Shown here: piece by piece, positions 41,905 to 52,118 of the stretch
Numbering within the stretch: position 1 is the first letter of the stretch
Layout of the letters: every line of letters begins with the position of its first letter
Assembly: GCA_003194525.1 (NCBI GenBank)
Contig: NBIV01000354.1
Coordinates: 1 to 62,439 of the forward strand
Length of the DNA stretch: 62,439 nucleotides
From: Gracilariopsis chorda
Lineage: Eukaryota; Rhodophyta; Florideophyceae; Gracilariales; Gracilariaceae
Direction: 5' to 3'
The notes under the pieces: generated by a model
Told to the model about the DNA's origin: nothing
Seen by the model: the letters and a program-made list of their open reading frames with translations, nothing else
The model's database searches: none
Program-made: the position numbers and the translations under genes

Positions 41905-42276
41905 ATGCGGACGTATTATGGTGTCGAGAGTTTCAGAAACAAGTGTCGCGAGTCAAATGGATTAATTGGTTCCAGTCCGAGTCACTTTTGTCTGGCGTGC
42001 AAGCATCCAATTCATAGTACATGTGGAACTGTGCCCGAGCCATCAATTTCTCGTAGATATGCCTCTGGTTGCCCAGGTGAAGGTTCTGGCGCTCAAAAGG
42101 TTTGTAGTGAATGTCACCTCAAACCCTGTACAATCAATAAATCGGTGAATCGAAATGAAGCTTCTCATACTTATCTGGTTATGGATGATGTGCTTCCAAA
42201 GCATGTGCAAAGCTTCACATACAGTGTCAGTCAAGATCAACCCGTTAGGGGTCTTTCAATCACAGCGTTCATATAG
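41905..42276 (+). CDS. Small ORF with paired cysteine/histidine motifs
   Basis: 123 residues. Two zinc-binding-like clusters are visible: CLACKHPIHSTC and CSECHLKPC, about 35 residues apart, in an otherwise unremarkable sequence. The pattern resembles a small zinc finger of the kind found in transposon-encoded accessory proteins, but I cannot assign a family. Its position inside the transposon, between the accessory ORF and a transposase relic, leaves open that it is a piece of a decayed gene. No in-frame continuation beyond 42276 is evident. Confidence 0.35.
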   Translation: MRTYYGVESFRNKCRESNGLIGSSPSHFCLACKHPIHSTCGTVPEPSISRRYASGCPGEGSGAQKVCSECHLKPCTINKSVNRNEASHTYLVMDDVLPKHVQSFTYSVSQDQPVRGLSITAFI

Positions 42277-42497
42277 CTTGCACCACGAATTCAAACCCGT
42301 TTATGGAGGCGGAAATAATCAACAGGCAGAGTCTGATACTACCCGGAATCAAGCACCGCTCATTCTGTGCAGATCATGATCTACAAATTTCTCGAAAGCA
42401 AAGAAATGCCGCAAACGCTCGTCAGTATAGAGCGCGGCATTAGAAAGCAATCAATCAGAGGGCAAGAACACGATACAGCAAGGACAAAACTCAAGTT

Positions 42498-43131
42498 TCA
42501 ACACAAGCTTCCGAGCTCAGCAGCAACGGATCTCTTCCCAAAAACTCGAAAACAACTGAACACTCCGGAGATGCAGCGCATACAAGCATCGAATCTAAAC
42601 CGTGTTTTCTTAGTGTTCGTAACGATATGAACGCCAATGAAGAGAATGCTAGTGATGGCCAATACCATGTTCATACTGTGACTGACGTCTACGAAGTTAG
42701 ACGGTCGTTTCATATATTTAAACGCAGCTGCTCCATCACTCCAAGCCGTGGCGCCGTTTTTCGAGTACAGGTTGACAGCACAGGTGATAGAGTGTTGCTG
42801 CGGAGGTCTTTGGATGGCGGCAAAAACCAAGTTGACTTTGCCATCAAACACTCTATAAGTGGATTCATATCGAACCAAGTATGGTTCTCTTCGCTTCTCC
42901 GCAGCCCACCGTGCATCGATTTTTGGGCCCGTGCTGTTGAGAATAAAGCATCCTGTCGGTGATGGAGTACTCGTCAATGTAGCTGACCACAATTTCATTT
43001 GGGTCATTTTCCTTCTTGGTTAGATTATTGTAGATAGACCTCGGTGTTGTCCCGTGGTAGAAGCGGAACACCCCATGGTAACCAAGCTTGGAATTATTGC
43101 AACGCACGCCACTATGACCAAGCCTCTTCAT
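42498..43131 (-). pseudogene. Possible Merlin/IS1595-like DDE transposase relic
   Basis: Two overlapping minus-strand frames. The upstream frame (43131-42865) has VVSYIDEYSI, like the vEIDE box of ISXO2/Merlin transposases. The downstream frame (43007-42498) has AWSDGAAAFKYM, VSHSMN and GVHIVTNTKKT in the order of the SDxWxAY, VNHSxN and GVHTNTIE boxes of that family. A frameshift near 42950 joins them. If right, it is a small DNA transposon that landed inside the giant one and decayed. The match is by eye and short, so an alternative unknown origin remains possible. Confidence 0.4.
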
Positions 43132-44505
43132 GTGGGACGCGGAAGGGGCGTTGCATGTAGCGGTTCCAGCTCAGATGCTCTATAGTCTGACGGCAAAGGG
43201 ACTAATTCTGACTGTATGCAAATCTCCACTTTCCAGAAATGTCATCAGAAGAAGAGGCGGTGGTTGAATACGAGAAGAGAGGTTATTGACGTCAGCACAC
43301 TTTGTGCCCATGCCAACGTGCACACATAAGCCCACAGCGCCCAAGTAAGTGTCAGAGTTCGCATGATGCTTCCCAATAGGGCAGTGTACACAAGGAAACG
43401 AATTTGCTGTGATGACGCCAATAATGAAGCTGCTGAGAAATGTTGTCGGAAGCAGCTGTGATATATTCGGTGCAGCTAGATATCAGGGAGGAAGAAAGCG
43501 GAATATTGGCAAAAGAATGTCGATTGCAGTGACTTGTAACCAAGGCAGGGAACGTAAGACATGCCAAGCACCCGTTCATGACGATGTATATGCACTAACA
43601 CAACTTAGAGCACGTATTGTATCTTCATCACAGCAGAGAAAAACGAGGTAGTCTTGTAACGTAATGAAGTTGTTGCGATCGAAACACGACGTTGGCTATC
43701 TTCGTTCACCGACAATTTCTCACCGAGAAGCTTTCGGTCACAAGACCTGTACACTTAGAAGCGTACGCTGGCGGCTCCCAGCGAACGGTAGCGGACGGCG
43801 TGGAACGACCGTTTCCGCGAGTGTTAAGTGGCCGTTGGATGGCGACAGTTGCACATGGTCGATGACGTGCTTGTTTTCTCCTGGAAAGTAGCCTTGCCAA
43901 TGAGTTTCTAGTCCAAAAATCATCTTGATGATTGCCAAAAAGCCTCTTCTGACAAAACTCATGACACGTACTGGATCTTACGCAATGCTTCTCTCAATTG
44001 GCACTTTGCTCTCTCGGAGAGAGATTCTCTCGTGTGGCTCACTGACGTGCTTGCGTTCGACAGACAGGTGCTGTACCGAAGTAACAAGGGCGATTGCCAA
44101 CCCTTAAAGCCGTATGCCACGGCCATTATTCACAACTGTCACCAAGTAACCTTGCTAGAGGCTCGTGGCATGCCAGGGGAGCACGCAACGGATTCCTTGA
44201 ACAGATGTTGTCGCGGGTGCTCTTGCCATGATTAAAGAAGCTTCTCAAAACCTTTCATTTGTTCATGATTGTTTTTACCAAAACAAGGTGATCCGTTACA
44301 CCTACCATCCCACACAAGCGGACTGTCAACCAGAAATTCTTTGGACCTTGTGCTCGGAGGGAAGCACGGATGAATCAATACTCCGAATCGACTCATGTGA
44401 AAACCCGGAACGATTGCCTCGTGCGTACCAAGTTCTTTTCATCAGCCGATTGCGATCCAATTGGAAGGGGGGTGGAACAAGTTGTGCAACTTTGACAACA
44501 TCTTC
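43132..44505. other. No supported gene
   Basis: About 1.4 kb between the transposase relic and the PNPase relic. Only short frames (75 residues or fewer) with no recognisable similarity. The last part upstream of 44506 also opens the PNPase relic of copy 2 (62179-62439), so it belongs to the captured segment or its flank. Confidence 0.45.
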
Positions 44506-46740
44506 ATGTGGGGTCGCACCACTGCAGCGTGGGCCGCAAGCGCATCGGTGCAGCTCTCATCCCCACAATCGCCACTCTAGTCCAGCCTTTCTCTCTCTAC
44601 AAACCGTTTGGCACGCCTGGCTCCTTCATCAACGGTCCTCCGCTGTGCCTACGCTACTATTCTCGCCACTGCTGCCCCCAACTCCTACCTTACGATTGAC
44701 TTCCGCTCAAAAGCTGCAGCTGTCGGAGTTTTTCCCCTCACATCGAGCCGCAAAGAGCAACAACCAGCGCTTCGGGAAACGATCACAGCTCGACTGACTG
44801 ATCGTTCATTACGCCCTGCAACGCCAGGTGCACATGTATGCGTAAACGTTTTTGGCACCCGCCGCACTTCGGATCCATCTTTGGATGCACTTGCTGTCAT
44901 TGCTGCCTCGGCTGCTACTGGAGGTCTAACAAGCTGGAGTGGGCCCATTGCAGCTGCGCGCGTTTCGTACGTCGATGGTTGCTTCGTTCCGTTCCCAGCT
45001 GAGCCTGTTGCGTCAAAAGCAGAGCTTTCTACGTTTGTTGCCATTAATGAAAGACAACGAGTGCTCTGTCTTTCGATCCAGGCAGCTAATGCACCGGATT
45101 CTCTTGTGAACGATGCGGTAGCAGAGGCCATAGAAGCTGCTGTTCCACTTGTTCAGCTGCAGAAGGATTATCATCAAATGCTGTTAGATCTTCGAGAGCG
45201 AGAAGGCTTGTCCTCTTTTCCAAGATACCATCCACAACAGCAACAGCGGTCGGAAGCCTTGCCAGTCCCTGACGAAGCAATCACTGATGAAATACACCAC
45301 CACGTGATTGAGGAATACAACAAAGCTTTCGTTGAGTGCCAAGATCATCCCGGAAAAGCGCACCGAGCACATATCTTGACAAGCGCCCAGCAGCAGGTAC
45401 TCGATCAGTACAAAACATATAGTCTCTCTCATGTTTCTCGTATCATAGATACGGCGGCACGTGAAGCATTTCGATCCAGGATCTTTAATGATCGGTGTCG
45501 CCTTGATGGGCGTGTACCTTCTCAAGTACGCCCACTGAGAGCAGAAACTTCTGTATTGCCAGGTGATGTGCACGGCTCTGCTTTATGTGAGCGAGGCGAT
45601 ACGCAAGTGCTCGCTCATGCAACTATTGGCCTTCTCGCTCGGGTGGTAAAGGTGGAAGAATACATTGACGGAGCAGACCAGAGATCATTTTTTTTTCACT
45701 ACAGCTTTCCTTCTTACGCCACCGGAGAGCCCGGCGGTCCGTAAACGTTTTCGAGCAGGCGAGAAGTCGGCCATGGAGCGCTTGCTGAGGATGCGATTGC
45801 TCCTGTCTTGGAGTCCTGTCCGTATGCCCTTCGAGTATCAGCGGAGGTCTTAGCCTCTGATGGGAGTAGTTCTATGGCGGCAGTCTGTGCTGATTCCATG
45901 GCACTTCGCGACGCTGGAGCTCCTATTACGCAAGATGTTGCTGGGGTTGCTATGGGGCTGGTAACAGACGGCGATGAGGAAATTATTCTTACGGACATTC
46001 TGGGCGTGGAGGATCACTATGGTGAAATGGATATGAAAGTCAAAGGCACAAGGGAGGGTATAGCTGCATGTCAACTGTATACCAAGCATCCAGAGGGACT
46101 CTCTGAGCAAACTCTAAAGGAAGCTTCATCTCAGGCAAGAAAGGCACATGAGCATATTTTGGATCACATGCAGGGTCAGCAAGCGCAGTGTATGCCATAT
46201 CATGCACCAAGAGTTGCCGAAGTACAGGTAGAGAGAAATGGTGTGCGAACTTTGCTTAGGGACCGGGGTGCAATTTTGAGAGATATAGAAGAACGAACAG
46301 TCTCTAAGCTTTGGTACGACCCCAGGAAACAGGTGGTCTCTGTTGAGGCTCCAAACGAAGAAGCTGAACAGCGGGCTTGTAAACCAGTATCCGAAGCTGT
46401 TGGCGATTTGGAACTCGGCGTAAAGGTTGACCCAAATGTAGAAGAAGCTAGGCAGTCTTTTGCCGTGGTCTAAACTGATAATGGTGTCGAAGGAGTTTTG
46501 CATGATTCAAAAATGATGGTGAACTCAGTCTTTGGAGGTGACCGCTTTCCGGACGCACGACGAGATGTCTCAAAACGCGATCGATTACAAGTGGTCGTGC
46601 TTGAAGCAGACCAGGAGCGCAGAATCCTTCGATTTGGACTGACCAAACGAACTGAGCGCGCTACTCAGTTGGAGAATGGGATAGATGATGCTCTTGCAGC
46701 GATTGCGGTATCCGGGGACTCTCAACAAGGCAAAAGATGA
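44506..46740 (+). pseudogene. PNP: Polynucleotide phosphorylase relic (cargo, copy 1)
   Basis: A single frame of 745 codons, usual PNPase size, broken only by in-frame stops: TAG 44578-44580, TAA 45742-45744, TAA 46471-46473. The N-terminus MWGRTTAAWAASAS with a serine-rich stretch looks like an organelle transit peptide. RNase PH domain 1 follows (RETITARLTDRSLRP, ASAATGG, GPIAAARVSY). RNase PH domain 2 has FNDRCRLDGR, VLPGDVHGSALCERGDTQ, DGSSSMAAVC, and ILGVEDHYGEMDMKV with Glu where bacterial PNPase has one of the Asp residues. The KH region and an S1 domain end follow the last stop. PNPase degrades RNA phosphorolytically in organelles. The gene lies wholly inside the transposon. Confidence 0.9.
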
Positions 46741-48268
46741 GAACTGGAATTATATACTTTGTTTGAAAATGTGATCCAAACTGCGAACGCTTTGCACAGG
46801 CATCGAAGCTACTGTGGCAGGTTGTTCTTTAATCGTAAACATGATACTGTGTTTGTACGAAATCAAGCCCCATAGGTGTCATTTCTAAGCGTTACGTCTG
46901 CCCTCAACATCTCTACGACTTCCGTTGGAGGAAGGACTGTTTGGCTTTTTACTGCTACCCGTCTTACTGGATCTGTCCTTGTTCTCTTCTGCAATGGGGT
47001 GCCCCGTTGCCCAAGGATTTATCCATCGTGCCTAAAGATTTCCTCTACACTTGTCATGATAACGAATGTCCTACTCACCTGTCGCCATATATTGGCCTTC
47101 TAAATTGTGAGAAGCGAATGTTGATACTCTACCTCTTTGACTCGGCCACCACTTCATAATGCTTTTTCCCATTCGCTCTCATAATCATTTTCCTGCTATA
47201 GGCTAACTTCACTCTTGCAATTCGTCAGAATCTAATCGGACGGGAAACTCCTTTGCGGGTTTTTGGTTTCGATGAACAGCGCGTCGTCATTTTTTTCTCG
47301 CAGTGTCAATGTGTCTAAGAGCGAGGAGAGCAATTTTGTCTTCGCCTTTGGGTACCGACACAATCGGCCCGAGAACGGACGAGACCATTTGTTCCTCAAG
47401 TTTGATATTCGGACAGAGAAACAGTCGACAATGAAAACGTTAAGGAATGATGGTTCAGCGAAGCAAAATACGTTGCAATACGGCTTCACTTAGGACCTTC
47501 TCTCTCAGTTCTCGCTTTATGCTCCGTTGTATTGGAGTTTTTGATTCCACGTCAAGTAGCTGAGGACCAGAGCTTTGATAAGAACGCCTTCGAATTTACC
47601 TGCGCTCACAAAGGAACTAACAAGAAGTCCACATTTTGCAGTCCAAATGTGCTCGTCATTACAGAGCGTTGGAAAACGTTCAAGATTAAAGATGGGCATC
47701 GATACCTAGCGCAATGTAGACGCTCTTTCAAATGATAGCGACTGCAAAGCGGTAACTTCTGTTGCAGCTCAAGACTGAAGTCACACATACATCGAAAGAA
47801 ATGGAGCCCCAAACATTGTCATCAATCCATGATGGATTACTAAACGTTCTTCCTTGACGAGCCCGACATTGTACGTCGCTCCAATAATGACAAAATCGGA
47901 CATTGTGCCGCTCATATCACTCCTTGGCACTTTTCAGGGTTACAATCTGGTGAATGAGACTTCCACGGCTTTCACGCAAGGTGGTGTAGGGTAACATTCA
48001 AACACCGATGTCACAAAATGGTGAGTACACATTGTGCGTACGTACGTACAGATGATCCCTAAAGCGATTCCCCGAACCGACGTTTTCCCTGCAAAGAACC
48101 ACAAATGCTCGAGCTCTTGATATTCTCAGTCTCCAGCTTCTTTTGTGGATCTTTGAACAAGTTAGTAATGATTCAGTTTCATACGAACCAACGAAATGGC
48201 ATTTGATGGATTGTTTGTAGTAGCGAAGTTGCATTCTTAAGGCAACTTCTGTCCTTCAAGAAAAGACT
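46741..48268. other. Spacer between the two cargo relics (copy 1)
   Basis: About 1.5 kb also present in copy 2 (58413-59941). It contains the 118-bp repeat at 47121-47238 and several frames retained in both copies: a 133-residue frame in copy 2 (59923-59522, broken here at 46876-47159), and frames at 47263-47493 and 47532-47735. None is recognised. Conservation may only reflect recent common origin of the two copies. Confidence 0.5.
47121..47238 (+). repeat. 118-bp direct repeat, left copy (copy 1)
   Basis: Begins TTGATACTCTACCTCTTTGA and ends CAGAATCTAATCG. It matches 50945-51062 at roughly 88% by eye, without gaps in length. The two repeats bracket the eIF2B-epsilon segment. Confidence 0.85.
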
Positions 48269-50667
48269 TTAAGAAGTACAGTTGTTCCTGTATTCTTCAT
48301 CCTTCTCGTCTTCATCATCAGAACTCTCTAACCACACCAGAAAATCAGCCATTGTGTTCAGAAGCGAACCATCTTTATGTCCTGCTTCAACCTCGCGTCG
48401 TTCGTTAGCAGCCCAGTTGAGAATGCCACTGCCCTCCAGAAAGTCCTTATCAAACATGGCCTTGAACATGTACATCAACAAAGTTCCATTTGGTCCTAAC
48501 ATCCGTGCCATATGCGTCGCAGTTTGCGTACTATGCTCGGTGTCTTCATATGTGAATGATTCAATCAAGGATTTGAACCTATCAAGGCCATCAACGACAC
48601 GTCCCTAAAGTTCTGCCACAACTTCCTCCGATTTCTCCACTGCTTGAGCAAGTCCAATGTAAATTGCAGCCAGCGTCTCTGCAAAACAACTATGATACGC
48701 AAGCTTTAACGAGTTTACCTCCAGGGCTGTATTCTCCTCGTCAATATCTTCCTCAAAGGTACGACTGATTGTTTCAAACGCCTCCCTCACAAACTCCTCC
48801 ATTCTATTGTCATCGTTACTGGCATTGGCCTCTTTTTGAAGATTAACAGTATGCATGCCAGCCACAATTTCATCAATATCACCATTTGTACCTCTCTCAT
48901 CTCGTTCTAGGACTCTGTCGGCGGCATCTACGTACTCGTCTTCTTCATCCTCGTCCTCTTCTAGTTCGTGTCGTTCATCGCTTTTGTAATTCGGAGTTAC
49001 CGGGTGCTCGATAAAGAATGGATCCAGCGCAACAGCGTAGGAATAGTCAACCAGCCGTCCGTCACATACATTGCTCACATCACCTTCGCTCCATTCGTGA
49101 CTCAAATCAACCATATGTTTGAGTTCGGCGTCTAAGACCTCAGGAGCATCCGCTTCATGATCCATGACATCGGCGGCATTATCATTGTCAGGGGCTGCTC
49201 CATCGTTCTCCTCGCCAAATAAAACGCCCTCACCATCCGCGTCCTCTTCCTCATCGTCTTCGTGCTCTCCGTCTTCGCCTCCGCACTCCTCCACCTCATC
49301 TTCCTTAATGTGTTCTTCTTCGTTGTGCCCTTCCTCTCCGTCTTTGGCATCCTCTTGTTCCTTCACGTCCTCTTGTCCATGCTCAATCTCGTGCCCTTTC
49401 TCAACCTCGTGTCCTTCCCTGACCTCATGTCCTTCCTCATCAGTGTCTTGTCTTGTGGTTTGTCCTCATCATGCGCAAAAAAAGAATAGCTTTGTATGGT
49501 ACTGCATGCAGGACCAACACGTAACCCGCTTTTAAAATAGCAATTGTCGGGAATGATGGAGTCCATAAGGACCTTGCGCTCTTTCTCTACAATACTTCGA
49601 CGGACATAAGAACGGTCGGCAATCTCAGTACCATCCATTACAATACTGCGTACAATAGAGACGTCTTTGCCAATCTTGACGTTGTTACAGATACCGCTAT
49701 CAAAGATATGAGTGCCCATGTCAATAGTGAAGTTGTCTTCTACTGCGCAATTCTCAACGACGTATGCCGTCTGGAGTTGATGAGCTTGGCCGTTCTTAGC
49801 GTGATCATTGAAAACCTGCTCTTCATACGGTTGCATCCAGCGGTTAAGCACATCCAGCGTCGACTGTGCGAAAGATGCCAGCGAAGTAATACGCGACGCA
49901 TATTCTCGCTTCGCAGAATCGACAAAATGTGCATACATTCGGTTTCCAAACACTTCAGCTTCACCGCCGTCAAGCTTCTCCTTAATGTACGAACGCACTT
50001 GATCATAGTAAAAATTCTCTCTAAACTCTAGTAACAACTCTGGTGAACACACTTCAAGACCGCAGTCCAGCACATTCGACACGAAGTCGAATTGAGCGCC
50101 GCTTTGGAGCGCAGTCTTGTGCTCGAGAACATCGATGGATATGGCGGTTCGGTTGTTGGTGGTGTACTTTACCAACGTGCCAGTTCATCTCTCGACAACA
50201 GCAATGAGTCCCTTCCACGCCGTTCCAGCGCCGCGGCGAAACACCGTTGTGAGAAGCCAATTACGATCTTCATTGCGTGGCTTCTTATGCTGATCAACCA
50301 GCTTAGATACATCTACATTGAACACAGATCCAGCAGTGACCAATACGAAGTCATCGGTGGGGCGAAGATCGTCGCGACGGTCAAGATCTCTCAATGCATC
50401 GTCTTCGCCGTTCCACGATGAGGACGAAAGAGTGCTGACATGGAGCCGTTGCAACGGATAGAAGTAGTGATGAGACACGGGCTTTGAGGATAGGATGACG
50501 GCTTCCTTGACTCCGGATCGTGCGAGTACGGCGAGCTGCCATGTGAGAATTGACGTGTTGAGTACCTTCTTACCTGACGCGAAGTTGGGTGCTGCCTCGG
50601 CATTGCAGGAGTCAGCGAAGATAACGGCCTTCAACGGCTCGTCAGAGTTGTGGTTTGCAGACGTCAT
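48269..50667 (-). pseudogene. EIF2B5: eIF2B-epsilon relic (cargo, copy 1)
   Basis: Catalytic epsilon subunit of the guanine nucleotide exchange factor for eIF2, cytosolic. From MTSANHNSDEPLKAVIFADS the order is: nucleotidyltransferase-like domain, left-handed beta-helix hexapeptides (VENCAVEDNFTIDMGTHIFDS, SGICNNVKIG), a long acidic linker, and a C-terminal W2-type helical domain ending in the acidic WLESSDDEDEKDEE. Lesions: in-frame TGA at 50185-50187, a frameshift in the acidic linker near 49446, and in-frame TAG at 48605-48607. All three are also present in copy 2. No introns are visible, so the capture came from an intronless gene or a cDNA. Confidence 0.9.
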
Positions 50668-50944
50668 GTTGAAATGTTACGAGAACAATTGATCCAAAAA
50701 CCGGCAACGAAGTTTGAAATGAATGGGAAGCAAAACTGAAGCGCGGAAGGAAAAGAGGAACGATCTCAGTTGACCGGCACGAACAAGCAAAGCTCATGCC
50801 ATACTCGCCAGTGACAAGCGGCGTCCAACGCAAAAACGCACACGCACGGACCTGACGGACCTCAAACAGGCGCTAGACGCAGCCAGACTGTGGCACAACT
50901 GGGAGCGGGACGGCGGTGCGTCAGGCGCTTCCAAGTTTAGAATG

Positions 50945-51062
50945 GTGATACTCTACCTCTTTGACTCGGCCACTTCGTCATAATGCTTTTTCCCATGCGC
51001 TGTCAAGATCATTTTCCTCCTATACGCTAACTGCACTCTTGCAATTCTTCAGAATGTAATCG
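50945..51062 (+). repeat. 118-bp direct repeat, right copy (copy 1)
   Basis: Begins GTGATACTCTACCTCTTTGA and ends CAGAATGTAATCG. It lies 0.56 kb from the right transposon end. Confidence 0.85.
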
Positions 51063-51509
51063 AGGCAGAAGCAAAGCATTATCTCGTGACTGAAATCTAC
51101 GCGTGCTCAATGGAACAGCGCGACCACATCAGCGCTTTTCGGCCTTGGACACGCGGTGGTTGCCGCTCACGTGTCAAGTATCACAGTCATGATGAATCCA
51201 TCGGTGGGAAGAACGTTAAAGCGGGCTGGGCGTCAGCTTCGTCGTGATGCATTGCGCAACGTAGTTACCCAGTTCTTACACATACCAATTTTCTTAACTG
51301 TGAACATCGCGACCGACATTCACATGCGGTACTATGGCGCATTCTTAAGCAAAAGCGCATTTGGAAGCACGGGGATGTGTATAGTGCATTTGGAAGGCGA
51401 AAGGAGATCAAGTGTGTGCGCCGAGTTGCGACAGTTTTCATACCTTGACTCCTTCATGGAGCTGGTCTCCATTTGCATTCCGATTGAGCATGAAATGCTG
51501 ACGACAATC

Positions 51510-51532
51510 CTGTGCACCCCCAGGGTGCACAG
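51510..51532. repeat. Perfect hairpin near right end of copy 1
   Basis: Arms CTGTGCACCC (51510-51519) and GGGTGCACAG (51523-51532) with a 3-base loop. The loop is CCA here and its complement TGG when read in copy 2, so it is the same hairpin. Confidence 0.8.
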
Positions 51533-51610
51533 CCATTTGCACTCCACTTGAATTCACAGTAGCCAAAATTTGTCAAAATGCACTCACGGCACCCTCAGAA
51601 AATTGAAAAT

Positions 51611-51623
51611 ATTTCTTGTAGGG
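51611..51623 (-). repeat. Right terminal inverted repeat of copy 1
   Basis: ATTTCTTGTAGGG; on the minus strand CCCTACAAGAAAT, identical to the start of copy 2. Confidence 0.85.
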
Positions 51624-52118
51624 ACCACGGTAAGTGAAACAACCATGACAACAATATGCCAGCATATCACAGCCCTGTATAATGACTTACTTGCGTCATC
51701 ATCACCATGAAGATGCACAAAGTCGCATGACACTGTACCCATATCGATAACCTAAGTCCATTGCGTGCGTTGCACGTGCTGGCACACACAGTCACACGTC
51801 TGCCGCAACGTGATGTCTCTGTAAACCATTGTAGCCACACAGAATCTCATGTACGTTGTCCATTCGTATTATGCCAAGTGGCCCATTCTGTGCCTACGAC
51901 CCATACAATGAATACCACTTGTAAACCACGTAATGCATATGGGGAAACGCAGTACCCAATCATAAACCCGTTTCACGTTGGGTTCGAGCACACGCGCATA
52001 TGCGCTTTTGCAAAGGAGGTGCTCAAAAAGGCCCATCCTTATGTACAGCTTTGTTTCCAAGTAGTCTACCATGATGTCCTAGGGCTATCAGGCACTCGAC
52101 CACGTGCCAACATCAACA
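51624..52118 (-). repeat. Copia-D 3' LTR, right part (with ACC duplication)
   Basis: Continues the LTR from 34425 and is collinear with 33740-34110 of the Copia-B LTR. It includes GCGCATATGCGC and the CCAAT box and ends at CAACA (52114-52118). The two parts total about 785 bp, a normal LTR length here. Confidence 0.88.

Larger units (their letters stand above)
34426..51623. mobile_element. Giant CACTA-type transposon, copy 1 (17.2 kb)
   Basis: Bounded by inverted ends CCCTAAAAGAAAT and ATTTCTTGTAGGG (12 of 13 match) and flanked by ACC on both sides. It contains left subterminal repeats, a tnp2 transposase, an accessory ORF, small ORFs, a nested transposase relic, PNPase and eIF2B-epsilon pseudogenes and a right subterminal hairpin. 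It splits an LTR that is otherwise collinear. The same right end sequence starts copy 2 at 55057, which independently fixes the boundary. Confidence 0.9.
51063..51623. repeat. Right subterminal region of copy 1
   Basis: Rich in GCATTT/TGCACTC words and carrying the hairpin at 51510-51532. A 131-residue frame (51156-51551) is open in both copies but has no recognisable domain and overlaps the terminal signals, so I do not call it a gene. Confidence 0.55.

Noticed and set aside
51156..51551. 131-residue frame conserved in both transposon copies (also 55524-55129)
   Set aside because: It overlaps the subterminal signals and hairpin and has no domain; conservation is explained by recent common origin.
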